DNA of 64,000 nucleotides from Capniomyces stellatus (taxonomy: Eukaryota > Kickxellomycota > Harpellomycetes > Harpellales > Legeriomycetaceae): NCBI GenBank assembly GCA_001661515.1, contig LUVW01000007.1, forward strand, positions 330,478 to 394,477. Reading direction: 5' to 3'. Both the position numbers and the translations under genes were made by a program. A model generated the notes under the pieces. The model was given only the letters and a program-made list of their open reading frames with translations, searched no databases and was not told the origin of the DNA. Of the stretch, positions 1-12,173 are shown in pieces. The first letter of the stretch is position 1; every line of letters starts with the position of its first letter.

Positions 1-1274
1 TCGACTTGATACTCTTTTTGTAAGTGCTGTTAACATTTTTGTAAAGAAACTACTTCTAGCCGTTTTTTAATAATAAATATAATAATAAGGCGGTATTTAA
101 ATTGTGCTCCTAATTTGAAAATGTTATTTTCACCTAACCTTCTGTCCAAGAAACCATCAACTATTTATATACCGGATTTACAAAATAGCTATTAAATATG
201 TAAATTTATAACAGTTAGATATCACCACCAACCCCCCCCCTTCTCCTCATCCTTCTTCTCCCCATACACCTCTTATTTTACTCAAATACAGTGGTAGCAA
301 CATCATGTGCATCATTTGTTTTAACAAAACAATGAATACAGCTTATCATCATGCTTATTTAAATATGGCTGATAAGACCTATGACGCTATCAAAATGTAG
401 CTTATAACCAACAAACCCCGGCTGCTATAACATTGGGGATCAGAGCAAAACTAGTTCAGTATTGGTTTGATCCACTAACTGACTGAGTCTTACATTAGCA
501 CAAGTAAAATAAAACTGGGATTTATAAAAACCAAGGCTTTAATATAAAATCCGGTTGAATACAGGATATACAAAAACAGTTATTAGTTGTGTACGTGGTA
601 TGCCCAAGCGGTTAGTTCGTGCCATGCTCTACCCCTTGTTGTTGGTGAACGATAAAAGGGTGTTGCTCTTGCTTATCTATCATGTATCTGTGTGTGATCA
701 TTATGTCATTGGTTTAGCTTTCAAATTACGCTTTTTTAAATATAATAACACTGGTAAGCTTCGATGGTGTGTGTGATAAAAGTGGTATTTGAATTGTGAT
801 AACAAAGAACTAGCAGCCATTTTAGTCACAGAATTGAATGGTAACAGTAGATAGGCACATAAATTGGCACCAATATAGCTGTTGAAACCCCTCAGAACAA
901 AAGCGTATTTTTTTCAGCACTAATTTCACTCTTGGACAGTAATTAATTCTAGGAAAAAAACCAGCTATTATTATTGCCACTGAAAAAAATGGAAGTAATC
1001 ACTCTACAAATCAATAGGAAAAATTTTCTGCCAATGTAATCTAATCAACTAAGCTATCAAGGCTAGCAAAGTAAATCGGGGTTTTCAATTGATTGGAATA
1101 AGTGCAGTAAATAACCTTTTCAACTTTTTTTTTTATTCAACTCTTTTCTCTCAATTGTAGTTTGGTACCATTAGAAAGGCAAAAAGCACCATCTTTTCTT
1201 TATTCTTTCAAAAGAAAAAATATATATTCAGGCTACAAGCACATTATAGAACAGAACAGTATAATTTAAGAAAA
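1..1274. other. Intergenic, no gene recognised
   Basis: AT-rich sequence with a run of C near 231-240 and several poly-A/T runs. The longest open frame (555-776) has no recognisable domain and no splice partner. The right end is presumably the promoter of the Cbp6/UQCC2-like gene. Confidence 0.6.
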
Positions 1275-1772
1275 ATGAGCATTCAAGCTGCAGAACTAAA
1301 GCAACTATATAGAGGGTACAATCGAATAGTTGCCAAATGGCCAGTGGACAAATTAAGGCCAACTCATAGTTTAGGAATTTCATTAAAACAATTCGCTGAC
1401 GAAAACTTTTTAAATTGTGAGAAGGTAAGCAAGGTGGAAATAGACGAAAGAATATCTAATGGAAAAATTCAATTAGAATCTCTGGGGAGAATCCTTAGAA
1501 GTGAAGCAAAGAAAAAGGTAAAGCAGCGTGCAATAAAACTACTTGGATGGCATCTCAATAAAATAAAACTACTTGAATTGCATTAATGAAACCAATAGAA
1601 ATTCAAATCACTCCTACTTTCTGTTTTTAATTAGTACCCACTTTCAGTTAAAATAACCTCGCCAATATCAGAGCCAGATTACTATACAAAGTTGGTTAAG
1701 TATATTGACGATGTGTCATTAGGGAAAGCTAAAAAGCCTGGGAATTGGCTGATCCGCTTCATGACTAAATAA
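1275..1772 (+). CDS. Cbp6/UQCC2-like complex III assembly factor, two exons
   Basis: Small mitochondrial protein of the Cbp6/UQCC2 family, which helps translation and assembly of cytochrome b in respiratory complex III. The N-terminus reads YNRIVAKWPVDKLRP followed by LGISLKQFADENF. This matches the family pattern of an aromatic residue, WPxD, then LGxxLxQ. The first exon stays open to 1586, but its tail after about 1500 looks intronic. A second exon near 1645-1772 reads SEPDYYTKLVKYIDD and ends WLIRFMTK before TAA, as expected for the family C-terminus. The acceptor is probably the TTTCAG near 1646. The donor is uncertain: GTGAAG near 1501 gives the right phase, GTAAAG near 1518 does not. 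The spliced protein would be about 115-120 residues. The gene converges on isobutyryl-CoA dehydrogenase 110 bp downstream. Confidence 0.7.
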
Positions 1773-1881
1773 TTTCAATAATTCGTATTGTTTTGTAAAA
1801 TAAAAATAAACTTTTTATTAGAACCTTGAACTCTTTAAAATTTTGATTTATTGTTCAACATAAAAAACTGTTAAACTAAAG

Positions 1882-4194
1882 CTACCCTGTGGTGGTTTTC
1901 AAAAGCGAGCGAGAAACAATAAGCTTCATAACCTCATTAGTTCCTTCCAATATCTGATGCACTCTAGTATCTCTCATGTACTGCTGAACTGGGTAATCCT
2001 TAAGGTATCCATATCCGCCATGCAGTTGGAGGGACCTGTTACATATGTCAAAGCATGCGTCTGTTGCAAATTGTTTTGCCTAAATTAACCAGCATTTATT
2101 TATTACTCTGTGCTCTAAATTTTACAACAAAATAATCCAATCAAGTATCGGTAAACATACCATTGCACAAGAAGCTGAAGCAGATTGAGAGTCCTCGTCA
2201 AGGAGTCTTGCGGCTTGCCTGACTATCAGCCTTGACGCATTCAGCTTCCCAACCATTTCCGCAAGCTCAAACTGTGTGTTTTGGAACTCAAAGATTGGTG
2301 TGTCGAACTGTTTGCGCACAACCGAGTGCTCAAGTGCTGCACGGATACTAGAATCGGCTCCACCGATACTACATGATGCTAAAGCATATTTAACACTTGG
2401 TTAAACACCACAACATTGCATAATCTAGAAATTCCGATATATTCTACAGAGCGCCAATACGACTTATCAATCAAAAACAAATAAAAAAAAGATCAAACAA
2501 AGACAAGAATGGAATTCCTACATATGTTGATCCTTCCTCCGTCCAGACCCTTCATGGCAAACTTAAATCCATCTCCTTCACTTCCAATCAAATTCTCAAC
2601 CGGAATCTCACAATCCTCAAATATCACCGCTAATTGATAGATTCACAAAGCCAGAAAAATAGTTTTTAGTTGTAACTACATATGTACATATATATATATA
2701 TACGTATGTATACATGTGTGTGTGTGTGTGCATTCTTGTTTAGCCTATTTAACCAACGGTAAATATCTAAATGTGGCTTGCCTCTAGTAGGTTGTGAGCT
2801 CCATCCGACCTTTTTCTCTTTTTTTCCAAAACTAAGGCCCGGCGAGTTCTTGGGAACGATGAACGCAGAGATCCCCTTTGACCCTGGACCTCCTGTCCTT
2901 GCCATAACAATGTAAATGTCGGAATCGCCGCCATTGGAGATGAACGCCTTTGTCCCATTCAATATGTACTTTGCGCCCTCTTTCTTGGCTGTTGTGGTTA
3001 AAGAAATCGCGTCACTACCAGCACCAGGCTCTGTTAAGCAGTAGGATGCCAAATGCTATATAATTATGGATTTTTTGGCCAAGAATAGTATTTAATACAC
3101 TGCTCACACTAATTATTTGGCAAATGCATTTAATATCAGCTTGCTTACATTCATACTCAGAAGCTCTTCAAGGTACTTGCCCCGCTGAAAGTCGTTTCCA
3201 AAAGTGTCGATCATCCAAGCACACATACTAGTGTTTTTTTATTTTTGAAGTAAGCAAATGTTGATTAGATTGGTAAAGCGTGCGTGGTAAGCTATAATAC
3301 TTACTTACTTGTGGATAGTTATGTACGCAGTGGTTGAAACGTCACCCCTAGCCAGCCCTTCAAATACCACTGAAGTTGATAGACGATCTAAACATGCACA
3401 ACTTTGAGTTATATACAACGCATACTAATATATTAAAGCACTTGTATATATATAGTGTGTGCATCTGTATTTGTACCTAATCCTACACCACCACTCTTTT
3501 CAGAGACGTATAACTTCCCTATATTAACATGTATAATAAGTTTTAAGCAAACTAGGCATATCGAGCCATTCGACTTAGATCTATGTATATTTGTTCTCTA
3601 AAGCATGTCCTTACCAAATCCTAGCTCTGCGGCTTTCATTAGCACCTCTTTTGGCATATTCTCTTCATGGTCCAACTATTTTTGTTCAATTAGATTAATC
3701 TAGTTTCCTTGTTTTTTTTTACTTTTATTTAAATTACCTTTTTTGTTAATAAAAAGACTGCCGTACTTGGCGTAAATTATACCTTTTGCATGCTTGGCGC
3801 AAACTCGGAATCTGAGAAGTTTGAGGCAAGCTCGTATAATTCCTTCTGTTCGTCTGGGAGTTTTTTTTGGTATTATAAAAAGAAAAGCACATGGAAACTA
3901 TTTGAAATTAAGCCTTTCAATCCACAATACCACAATACCACAATTGTCTTGCGATAATCAATCTGAATTTTTACCTGTTAACCCGAGTGTAGCTACATTA
4001 ATCAATATATCCATATGGTTAGAGTTATTGATAAAATCGAAAGTATGCTAGAACTAATCATACAACTGTAGCTTACGATCTAGTATCGTGTTTGTGGTTG
4101 TGAGTGCACGTTTACTGATCACCTTGGTGAAAGTTGAAGCCAAACCATAGTATTTACGCTGGTTTAGAATGTTTTTTGATAATATTGATATCAT
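1882..4194 (-). CDS. Isobutyryl-CoA dehydrogenase (ACAD8-type), mitochondrial, multi-exon
   Basis: Flavin-dependent acyl-CoA dehydrogenase of valine breakdown, converting isobutyryl-CoA to methacrylyl-CoA in mitochondria. The first exon, from ATG at 4194, is basic and hydroxylated ([17 protein letters not shown]), like a mitochondrial presequence. Later exons read [20 protein letters not shown] (about 3790), [19 protein letters not shown] (about 3240-3350), [12 protein letters not shown] with [20 protein letters not shown] (3052-2790), [19 protein letters not shown] (2319-2160), and the C-terminal [19 protein letters not shown] then [19 protein letters not shown] (2050-1890). The AFISNGG.SDIY and [14 protein letters not shown] segments fit ACAD8 better than isovaleryl or short-chain enzymes. 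About eight exons are separated by short introns. Exact junctions were not all fixed. Confidence 0.88.
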
Positions 4195-5110
4195 TCTGAA
4201 TTCCTGGTACTTTAAACTTTTTTTATTTAACAAAAAGGCTATCTAGCTGACAGACTACTTTTTAGACTGTATTATATGTAAACCAAATTGCTAGTTGCTA
4301 ATAATCGCACTTTATAAAAACCCGGACGTTTGCTGTTGTTCACGAGCCTCTGTGTCTGAAACCAAACTTGGGACAACTAGCCATTCAATTTGTTGGTAGG
4401 ATTTTCATGTGTATTTTTAGCCAGTTCAAGTCATCAGAACGCTAGTTATAATTTAAAATAACTAAAAAGTCAAAATCATCTGATTTGCCTGCGCATGCTT
4501 TTTTTTATTATTTGTAGCAGAGTTGCCTGCTCGTGTTTACTCTTCAGGTTTTATGTTTCATATTAATTGTGGTCAATACATTTAGGTAAAGGAGAATAGA
4601 AATGTTGGGTAAAAAGAAACGATCCAATTTGAGTACTCATGTTTCATTTATTTGATTTGTTTATCTCATTTTAGGATTATGAACGCAATGTATACCAAAC
4701 ACATATTAAGCTGAGTGTAGCACACACCATTGCATCATCTAGCAACACACGATCCAGGCTTGACTTGGTATACTAACCAGCTATTAAATAATGGAGAATA
4801 TACAGATTGAAACAAATCAAAACAAAACAAAGAAAAATATATTGGAATAGAATAGAACGAGCAAGTCACTTAACATTACCAAAGCTTCACCATGGAAAAA
4901 CTATAACTTGGTAGATTGTATTGGTGAGCTAGCCCTTACTGGTAATACAAGTTTAGGCCAACAAAACAACTGGACAAATTTTAACCACCGCTTTTGATTT
5001 TAAACAAGAATAATTAAACAGCAGTAGTATTAAAACTAAAAAAAAGTACAAAGCAAGATAAAACAAACAAGAAAATAAAACTTTAGAAATTTGTACACGG
5101 TGTAACAAGG
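4195..5110. other. Intergenic, probable promoter of the acyl-CoA dehydrogenase
   Basis: No coding signal was recognised. The left end is the upstream region of the minus-strand isobutyryl-CoA dehydrogenase. The right end is the 3' region of NSE1. Confidence 0.5.
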
Positions 5111-6392
5111 CTAGATCATATTTGGTCTTCTTCGCCTAGGTTCGGCAGCATTTGCATTGTCATTTATCAAACCAAAAATAGACTCCTGGCCCAATGGTTC
5201 GGAACAACTCAAACAAACTGCATCTGAATCATTGCTTTTAAGGTGGTTGTAGCAGTAAATGTGTGACGAGTTCCCGCAACTGTCACAGTACCTGCCCTAA
5301 AATATTACGGTTTTATTATTATCGAAAATATAGATGGTAATTTTATTTTACTTTATTGAAAGTAGGCGGCGATTTTTTATTGAAAGTAAATGGCAGATTT
5401 TAGGCAAAAGCACATCAAAATTAAATATAAACTTGTCAAAAAATTTTAAAAAAAAGCAATAGCGATAAATTACCTTGGTGACAATTCCACTGCATATATG
5501 ACACTCGATTATGTCGTCATTAAATACGCCCCGCAGATAACTCTGGAGCTCCAGCAAAGTTCTACTCCCTAGTAGATAGTGACCATCTGAGTTTTCAAGC
5601 CAACCGTCTGCTGTAAATCTGTCAAGTGCCGCTTGGGCATCTTTAGTTTTAAAGCTAGCCCCAGGAACATCTGCGGTTTTCCTCAATGCCTCGTGACATA
5701 TGACACGGAATTCTCTATCCTCCTTGGTTGCTATTTCCTCAATCTATCGATTTATAATTGTTTTGTAGTAAAATATAAACTTTAAAACTGCCAATGCCGA
5801 GGTAGGACAAAGAAAGGAAACACAGCAATATATATGAGCAAATACGTGTGTAGCAGGATGTATAGTACTAACCAAAGCCTTGAGATAGGTTAGTTCATTT
5901 TGGCTATAAGTGGTTGCCAGAGATGCCAACGTATCATCTTTGGTATTTACCTAGTTTGAGTATTGATATTTAACAATTTCATTAGTTTTCCTAACTTTGT
6001 TCGGTTATGGGTAGAATGGCTGCCCTGCAAAACAAGGGTGTATATAGCAAAGTAATTCAATATCCACTTACAAAACACCACAGTCTTTCTCCAGTCAACT
6101 GATCAATACCACTTTGCAAATCGAAGCCAAATTCTGTCAAGTTTTTCTTTAGCTTGCTGATTATCTGATTAAAGTCGTGATCTAGTTTTTACAAACAAAC
6201 AAAAACAAACAAAAACACCATGAGCTTATGTTATAAATGCCAAAACGCTATAGAAAAATGAAGGAAAAACACATCGTACTCGAATTGTTGCTTACCTTGG
6301 CCAAACAGCTTTTCGTGTAGATTTACCAACTCGGTTTCAGCGAAAAAACGACCTGACAGGCATGATTGCGTGAGAATTCTTGTTCTGTTCAT
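5111..6392 (-). CDS. NSE1: NSE1, RING-like E3 subunit of the Smc5/6 complex
   Basis: Nuclear subunit of the Smc5/6 DNA-repair complex, with winged-helix domains and a C-terminal RING-like zinc domain. The start ATG at 6392 gives MNRTRILTQSCLSGRFFAET, the usual family opening. Following exons read FNQIISKLKKNLTEFGFDLQ (about 6180-6060), LATTYSQNELTYLKALV (about 5935-5875), and the winged helix AALDRFTADGWLENSDGHYL (about 5640-5570). Then come LRGVFNDDIIECHICSGIVT and, after an intron at about 5294-5473, GRYCDSCGNSSHIYCYNH with CLSCSEPLG. The zinc ligands have the order CxxC...CxxC...H..C..H...CxxC, with the variant spacing typical of Nse1. The protein ends RRRRPNMI before TAG. There are four to five exons. 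The gene is divergent from MED20, with 429 bp between starts. Confidence 0.88.
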
Positions 6393-6821
6393 TTATCCGC
6401 AATAGTTGTATGTGTTTGCAGTAAAAAATGGTGTGTCTGTGTGTGCTTTGTTTTACTATGTATTTTGGCTATTTGTATGAATTGTTGGTTTCTGACTTTA
6501 AAGTGCTAGAGATTCAAAAATAACAGAATAACGCCTTTGAAATACGAGCGTTTTAGTAAACAGGCAAAATAAAGTCACCATTTCAATAAAAATATTAAAA
6601 AAAAAGTGCCCAGATTTTAACTTGAGCGAATAAAAACCAAATCAACAATTAGAAGGAGAAAAAGAACAAAATAAACGAGTAGTCGAGCGATTAATTTATT
6701 GTTTACGTTCAAATCTGTTTAAACCTTCATACAATAAATTGAGAGAATTAGTTAGTCCATCGCTTTCTTTATATTTTGCAATAGCTGAAACTCATTAAAG
6801 CTGTGTCAATAATAATTGCAG
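6393..6821. promoter_or_regulatory. Divergent intergenic region between NSE1 and MED20
   Basis: A 429-bp AT-rich spacer lies between two divergently transcribed nuclear genes, so it must hold both promoters. No specific factor site was recognised. Confidence 0.45.
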
Positions 6822-8199
6822 ATGGTTGCTTCGACTAGGTAAATGTATATCATTAGCTGAAAACGCGAAGCCATAAATAAAAGTTACAAGACCTCGGTAG
6901 AAATAAAATAAAATAAAGGTTGTAAGGTAACAAGATAACAGAATTGCAAAATAAAAGTTTTGAAAAAAAAAAAAAACCTGCTACTCATTTGTTTCAATGT
7001 AGTGTGTATATCTGGACAGATGCTCAAGGGGCTGCCTCGTTGGCACAATTGCAGGAAACTATATGCTTGAAGCTCAGAGGAACCCAAAGAGGCCGTTGGG
7101 CAATAGATGCCAAGCTATTTAAATCACTATACGATTTCAAGCAGATGAATGAAGGCTCTGATAGCCACTTGGCAGCAAAAGGTATTAATCGAGCACACAC
7201 TTACTCTGCTTTGGTATATTTTGTTATTTTAATTGGTGTGTTTTGTCCAGACTCGGATATTTATTTTTCTGTATTTTTTTCTTTATTTTCAAAAGAAAGT
7301 GCATTGTTCACAATCCATTATTAAAACAAATCAACTGTAGAAACGAATCAAAGTAGCAAGAGTACAGGGCAAGCAATGTATACATTTATGTGGGACACGC
7401 CGACTTATGAAGAGTACGAGGAGTCGATGACCAAAGTTGGTTCGATACACAAAGAAAAGGCATTTATTGGAAATGTAATTATCGATAAAGAAAGAAGAGC
7501 GCACGAGGAGAGAGATGAACTAATTAAAAGCGATAACTTGGCAGCACAAAAAAAAGATGATGATGGGCAGAGTTTTGGGAATGAAGAAACATTGGTTGAA
7601 GCCAATGTAGCTAGAAAACAACAATGGGTCGTTTTCAGCGACACTACTACAGCGTTTAAAGTGGACCCAGAGTGGGAAAACATTTGCGGTAAGCTTAAAA
7701 ATATGTGGAAACCTAGGCAAAACGCGAGAATAGAGGTAAGCCGTACTCCTTAAGCTACATTGTGATAACAGGATCTTATGAATATACTGAGGAACGTTAA
7801 ACATCTATGACAAATGTTAACAGGGGTATTCATTTGGTCTGGGCGACTTTGTCATAAGTGCTGGAAATATGATGGTTGGGACAGCGTATAAAGGACTGAT
7901 TATTCAGGTAAGCTTTGCTGAATCATTGACACGTGCTGATTATACAAAGAATAATAAACGCAACATGACTAAGTCGTGTTTAACCTGCTTTATATACCTA
8001 AACGTCAATTTAGATCGAGTACTTGCCATGTATGAATTATTCAAAGACGTACAAAATGATTAACGAGATGGCGGATATGTTATTCCCCAAGGGATCTATG
8101 GTAAAACAAGCCAAGCTCACAGAGCCTCAACAAACAAATAAAGCTGGCCAGGTGGCACTACAATACGTTAGCATTTTTTCGGAAAACAATTTACTATAA
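6822..8199 (+). CDS. MED20: Mediator complex subunit 20 (Srb2/MED20), five exons
   Basis: Head-module subunit of the Mediator coactivator of RNA polymerase II. Five exons join in frame: 6822-6838, 7003-7181, 7368-7735, 7824-7907 and 8014-8199. They total 834 nt, or 277 residues. The first is a 17-nt exon encoding MVASTS (last codon split), followed by VYIWTDAQGAASLAQLQETI. The family pattern is a short beta strand, then a helix that separates the Mediator head strands. The central part holds an acidic insert of about 50 residues, after which WVVFSDTTTAFKVDPEWENI resembles the family's central strands. The end, YSFGLGDFVISAGNMMVGTA then KGLIIQIEYLPCMNY, is the most characteristic block: the strand pair found near the C-terminus of MED20. 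The protein ends in a helix of the TMVQY type (MVKQAKLTEPQQ). Every phase matched, which supports the model. Confidence 0.8.
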
Positions 8200-8500
8200 C
8201 ACAACGCTGCTGTATTTATGTATCATGAAGGTTTGATGATGAAAAATAAAACAAAGACATTAAACGGAAAACCCAAGCAAATTGCCAAACAACGCTGCAA
8301 TTTTAAAAGAAGATATCTGATTAATACATTTACTTTTGTAAATTTTTTAAAAAAAAAAAAAAGATATGAACAAGTAGACTTAAAAACAAATGTAAATAAA
8401 GAGTGTATATATAAATATAATATAATCAAGCGAATCGATAAATTAACAACAGTGGTAAATATAATTAACAAATGGATAACAGGCAATACATAGTATACAT

Positions 8501-9421
8501 TTAATTGGCTCGCTTAGCCTTCTTCTTTTTTTTCGATCCATCTTCGCCATCAGCTCCAGCTTGCAGAGACTCGGGTTGGTCAGACAACTTCTTTTTCTTT
8601 TTGCTTTTATCTGAGGACTCGGTTATTGATTTCTGTTTAACTTTCGATTTATCTGGATGATCAGCGCTTGATGCTATTTTCTGAAACCCCAACATGTGAT
8701 TTGGCGATGATGATGCCATACCCTCCCCCATAACATCACCAAAAGGGATATTGGTCATGTTTGCCGCTGCAACGCTTTTCTCGGACTCGTACTGCAAAAC
8801 CTCCTCGTTGTATTTGCCCTTTAGGCTTAGGTATAAGTCATCGTATTTCTATTTCCCGTTCAAAAACAATCGCGCAATAACTTTAGTGTGTGTGTATGTA
8901 TGTGTATAGTTATACGCTAAATGGCGAGTCAAATGGTTTACAGTATATGGCTAATGTTATATATACCTTTCTTTCTACGGGTGATATTGCTGTCCACATC
9001 CCACCTAATCTTTTTGATATATCCTGTGAAGAAATACCCTGTTCGCGTTTCTTTACAACGCCACGGTAGTCGCTGCAGAAAAGGAGATATGGAGATATGG
9101 GTCTCTTGGGTGCGTTAGGATCCTTGATAGCCTTTTTGGATATCATTTCGATGGGTACTGAGTTGTTCTTTGCTGCTTTTGAAAATATTTGAGACAGTGA
9201 TGAAAAATGATTACCAATCTACCAAGACCATTGAAATTATAAATATAATATATTAGACTCGCGTATTAAACGTGCCACAACATAATACACGACAGCCCCA
9301 TATAATTTACGGCGGTTTCGATATTTACGTATACGTATATGTATTTGCAGTGATAACTACTTACCGATACTATATCTTCAGTGGCAAATGTTGCCATCAT
9401 TTGTGTTTTCTTGGGTGCCAT
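8501..9421 (-). CDS. HMG-box protein with lysine-rich tail (Hmo1/HMGB-like)
   Basis: Chromatin architectural protein that bends DNA. ATG at 9421 gives MAPKKTQMMATFATEDIVS, then an intron. The second exon, NHFSSLSQIFSKAAKN, could be a weak first box as in Hmo1. A canonical HMG box follows: KDPNAPKRPISPYLLFCSDY, ISKRLGGMWTAISPVERKKY and, after an intron, YLSLKGKYNEEV. The C-terminus (8797-8501) has a linker and several lysine clusters (KKKKK) interspersed with acidic residues. The protein is about 220-230 residues. That is longer than Nhp6 and similar to yeast Hmo1, so Hmo1-like is preferred over Nhp6. Confidence 0.82.
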
Positions 9422-12173
9422 TTTAGATGATTTGGTGCTTTAGTGTGTCTTGTTAATAGAGCTTTTTAATAAATAAAATGTGAAATATTTCCTACTTTTA
9501 ATAAATAAAAAGTTTGGAAAAAAAAAAAAGTTTAGTAATTATACGCTGTGTGAACAAAGTTTAAATAGATTCCTAACTTTTTGGAGAAATTAGGGGGAGA
9601 AAAGGACTATATATCAATATTAATGTTAATAACTGCATCCAACAACTTTCAAAAAAAATAAAATTAAATAGCTAAATTAATTTTGATAATTAATCGCATT
9701 AAATCTCCCATTTTTTGCTAATATCATCAATAGTTCCTATTACGATTTCCTAGAAACAATTGGAGTTTATATAATAAGACCTTCTCGAGGCTTAGTTCAA
9801 TTAAAAGTGAAAAAGGCCAATTTCGCGTTTTTTTTTATGTTTTTTTCTCTGTTCATTTTCCTAAAAAACAAAAATTTACAAATTAAATTTAAATAATTGA
9901 AAACTGCATCTTGCATTAAAAAAAAATTGCTGAATTATGGATAGAAGCAAACATATTTGACCAAGTTCTACATACTTTCAAAGTTAAGCTTTTTATTTTA
10001 CAAATTTATATTAAACCCTCGCCTTCTCTCCACACTTTTTCTTGATGGATACGAAATGTTTGCTTGCCAAACCTGCCTACCTTCATATTTATTCTTTGTC
10101 ATTCGTTTACTCTAAATGTTCATTTATCCACTGATTGATTCTGTACGCAATCCCTACCATTTTTTGCCCATAAATCCCAATTTAAATGCATTAAATTTAC
10201 ATGTAATCCAAAATTAATTGGATATTGATCCCTTAATTTAGCAAGTATGCACTTTCTGATTTTTTCCAACTAAACGTAACAAGACTTTAAATCAAGTGTC
10301 GAAACTAAAAATCTAAAAAATTATTCTCGAATGTATTGGCCAATTGACTTTCATATTTTGGCAACTATGTTTGGGAAATTTATGGGAATAATTCATTAAC
10401 TACACTAGTGAATAATCACCAAGTTTCACTCTCGGTGGGTGGGGGGGGGGTTTTTTTTTATCGATGTTAAGGACAAACACTCTTGGTGGTTTTTTTTTTA
10501 TTGTGAGTTAAAAAAGCTGCTCTCGGGACTTGGTCAACTGAACTAGCTTTTGAAAACGTAAATCTTTGGATTAAAGTGTGCATTTTGTCGAATGTTTGCT
10601 AAAAGAAACATCATGGTGTTTACACACAGCCCCCAATACTTCACACATTTTTACATAATAGCACAGTCTATTGGATTCATAAAAACACGTCTTCATTGTA
10701 TTAGCTCCACGCGCTGAGAATGGATATATCAAGGGGTATAACAAAAGTACACAACGAGATTAACCCAGGGTCTTGCCTACTTATGGTACCACCCTCTACA
10801 CCCCGTTGATATCCTCACTTCATTGGGGATGCCAAGCACCAGGTCTTATGAAGCAAATCTACCAAGATATATGGTCGATAATTCGACAAAAGTTTTGAAC
10901 TAAGGAATGGCGCATAGTCCAATAGACCCCATATAATTGGTATATGCTAATATTATTGGGATTTAAGTTTTCAGCTTATAAACTAAGCAGTTAAATAAAT
11001 TTTGGAGAAAAAAAAGGAAAAAAACGATAAAAAAACACGAATAGTCAGAGATGATCGAATTTAACCTTTTTTTTTGCGACTGCATACCAGTTGTGTTCAT
11101 TGACTAAATCTTTGATATTCCAATCTGAAAACAGTTGGAGACGGGCTGATAATTACGCTTTTAGCAACAATTCTCTGGAATAATGGATGAATAGACTTGA
11201 ACAATAATACATTGTAGTCGATTAGCTACTTGGAATTAGCCATTGGCCAATTCCACAAAGAACTTTAAAAAGTAAAGGCCGATTTGGTGAAAATTTAAAA
11301 AAAATGATTCAAGCTATTGATGTTTTACGCGCGTAAAGAGACTTTATAAGCCAGCTTCTGCAAAGAAGCCAAGCTTTTGCACATTAAAATAAATGCCGAG
11401 GAATCTTTAATATACGTTGAATAGAAAACGAAATGTGCGTTTCTGGCTCTCGAAGAATGTCACTTGAAGGGTTGAACCCCGAAAGCTAGAATTATAAATG
11501 GCAGTTTAGGAATCCACTTCGATTGCCAAATTTACAGACTAGTGCGACTAATCAAATATTAAACTGGCATATATAACAAGCGATTAAGCACATTTTGACG
11601 GTTCTAATAGATCTGACATTGGTACGCTTTATTAAACGTGAGTGGGAGTTTTTTTTTTTTTTGAAGTTGGGTTTGATGTCTATCGTGTAAGAGGTTCCTG
11701 GAAACTTATTTTTTCAAGCCAAGAAAAAGTTGTCACTTTAAAAACATGTCATACCTGATGGTCTGCGAAATAAAACAACAAAATTGGACTATGGCCTGTG
11801 TGTCAGGTATGAAACCTGGGTTAAAAGTCCTAATTAAACTCATGATTCGTTGATAATTTTTGTGTAAAAAATTACATAATTTAAAGATGTAGCATAGTAT
11901 GTTTTTTGTTGAGCTGATTCTGTTGCCAATAAAACCACGTAAATAAATAAACTAAATATGGTATCAATTTAAAAATGTAAGATTAGAATTCATTTATTAA
12001 TCAAATATGAAAATAAATTGCCCTAAAATTTAACCAGCTTATAGCACACAAGCTAAAATAAATATCCAGATCTCATTCTGTTCAAGTGTCTGTTGGGAAC
12101 TGGATAATTTGCTTATAATTTTTAACGCATTCAAGTGCTGGAGCGTAGCTAGAGCATACATTATCAAGTTAGG
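9422..12173. other. Gene-poor region with a decayed retroelement fragment
   Basis: AT-rich, with many poly-A/T runs and a G10-T9 run near 10440. No intact gene was recognised. The only coding-like trace is the reverse-transcriptase relic near 10729-10935, listed separately. A possible extension on the same strand near 11060-11150 has open sequence but no diagnostic motif. Confidence 0.5.
10729..10935 (-). pseudogene. Degenerate LINE-type reverse transcriptase fragment
   Basis: Minus-strand translation gives LLSNYRPYILVDLLHKTW, preceded by LDYAPFLSS. This resembles the SNYRPISLVD...K block at the start of the reverse transcriptase domain of non-LTR retrotransposons. The frame is broken by a TGA a few residues later and continues as a short open segment. 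No FADD box, endonuclease or second RT block was found nearby, so only a relic can be claimed. The rest of the domain may have decayed beyond recognition. Confidence 0.4.
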
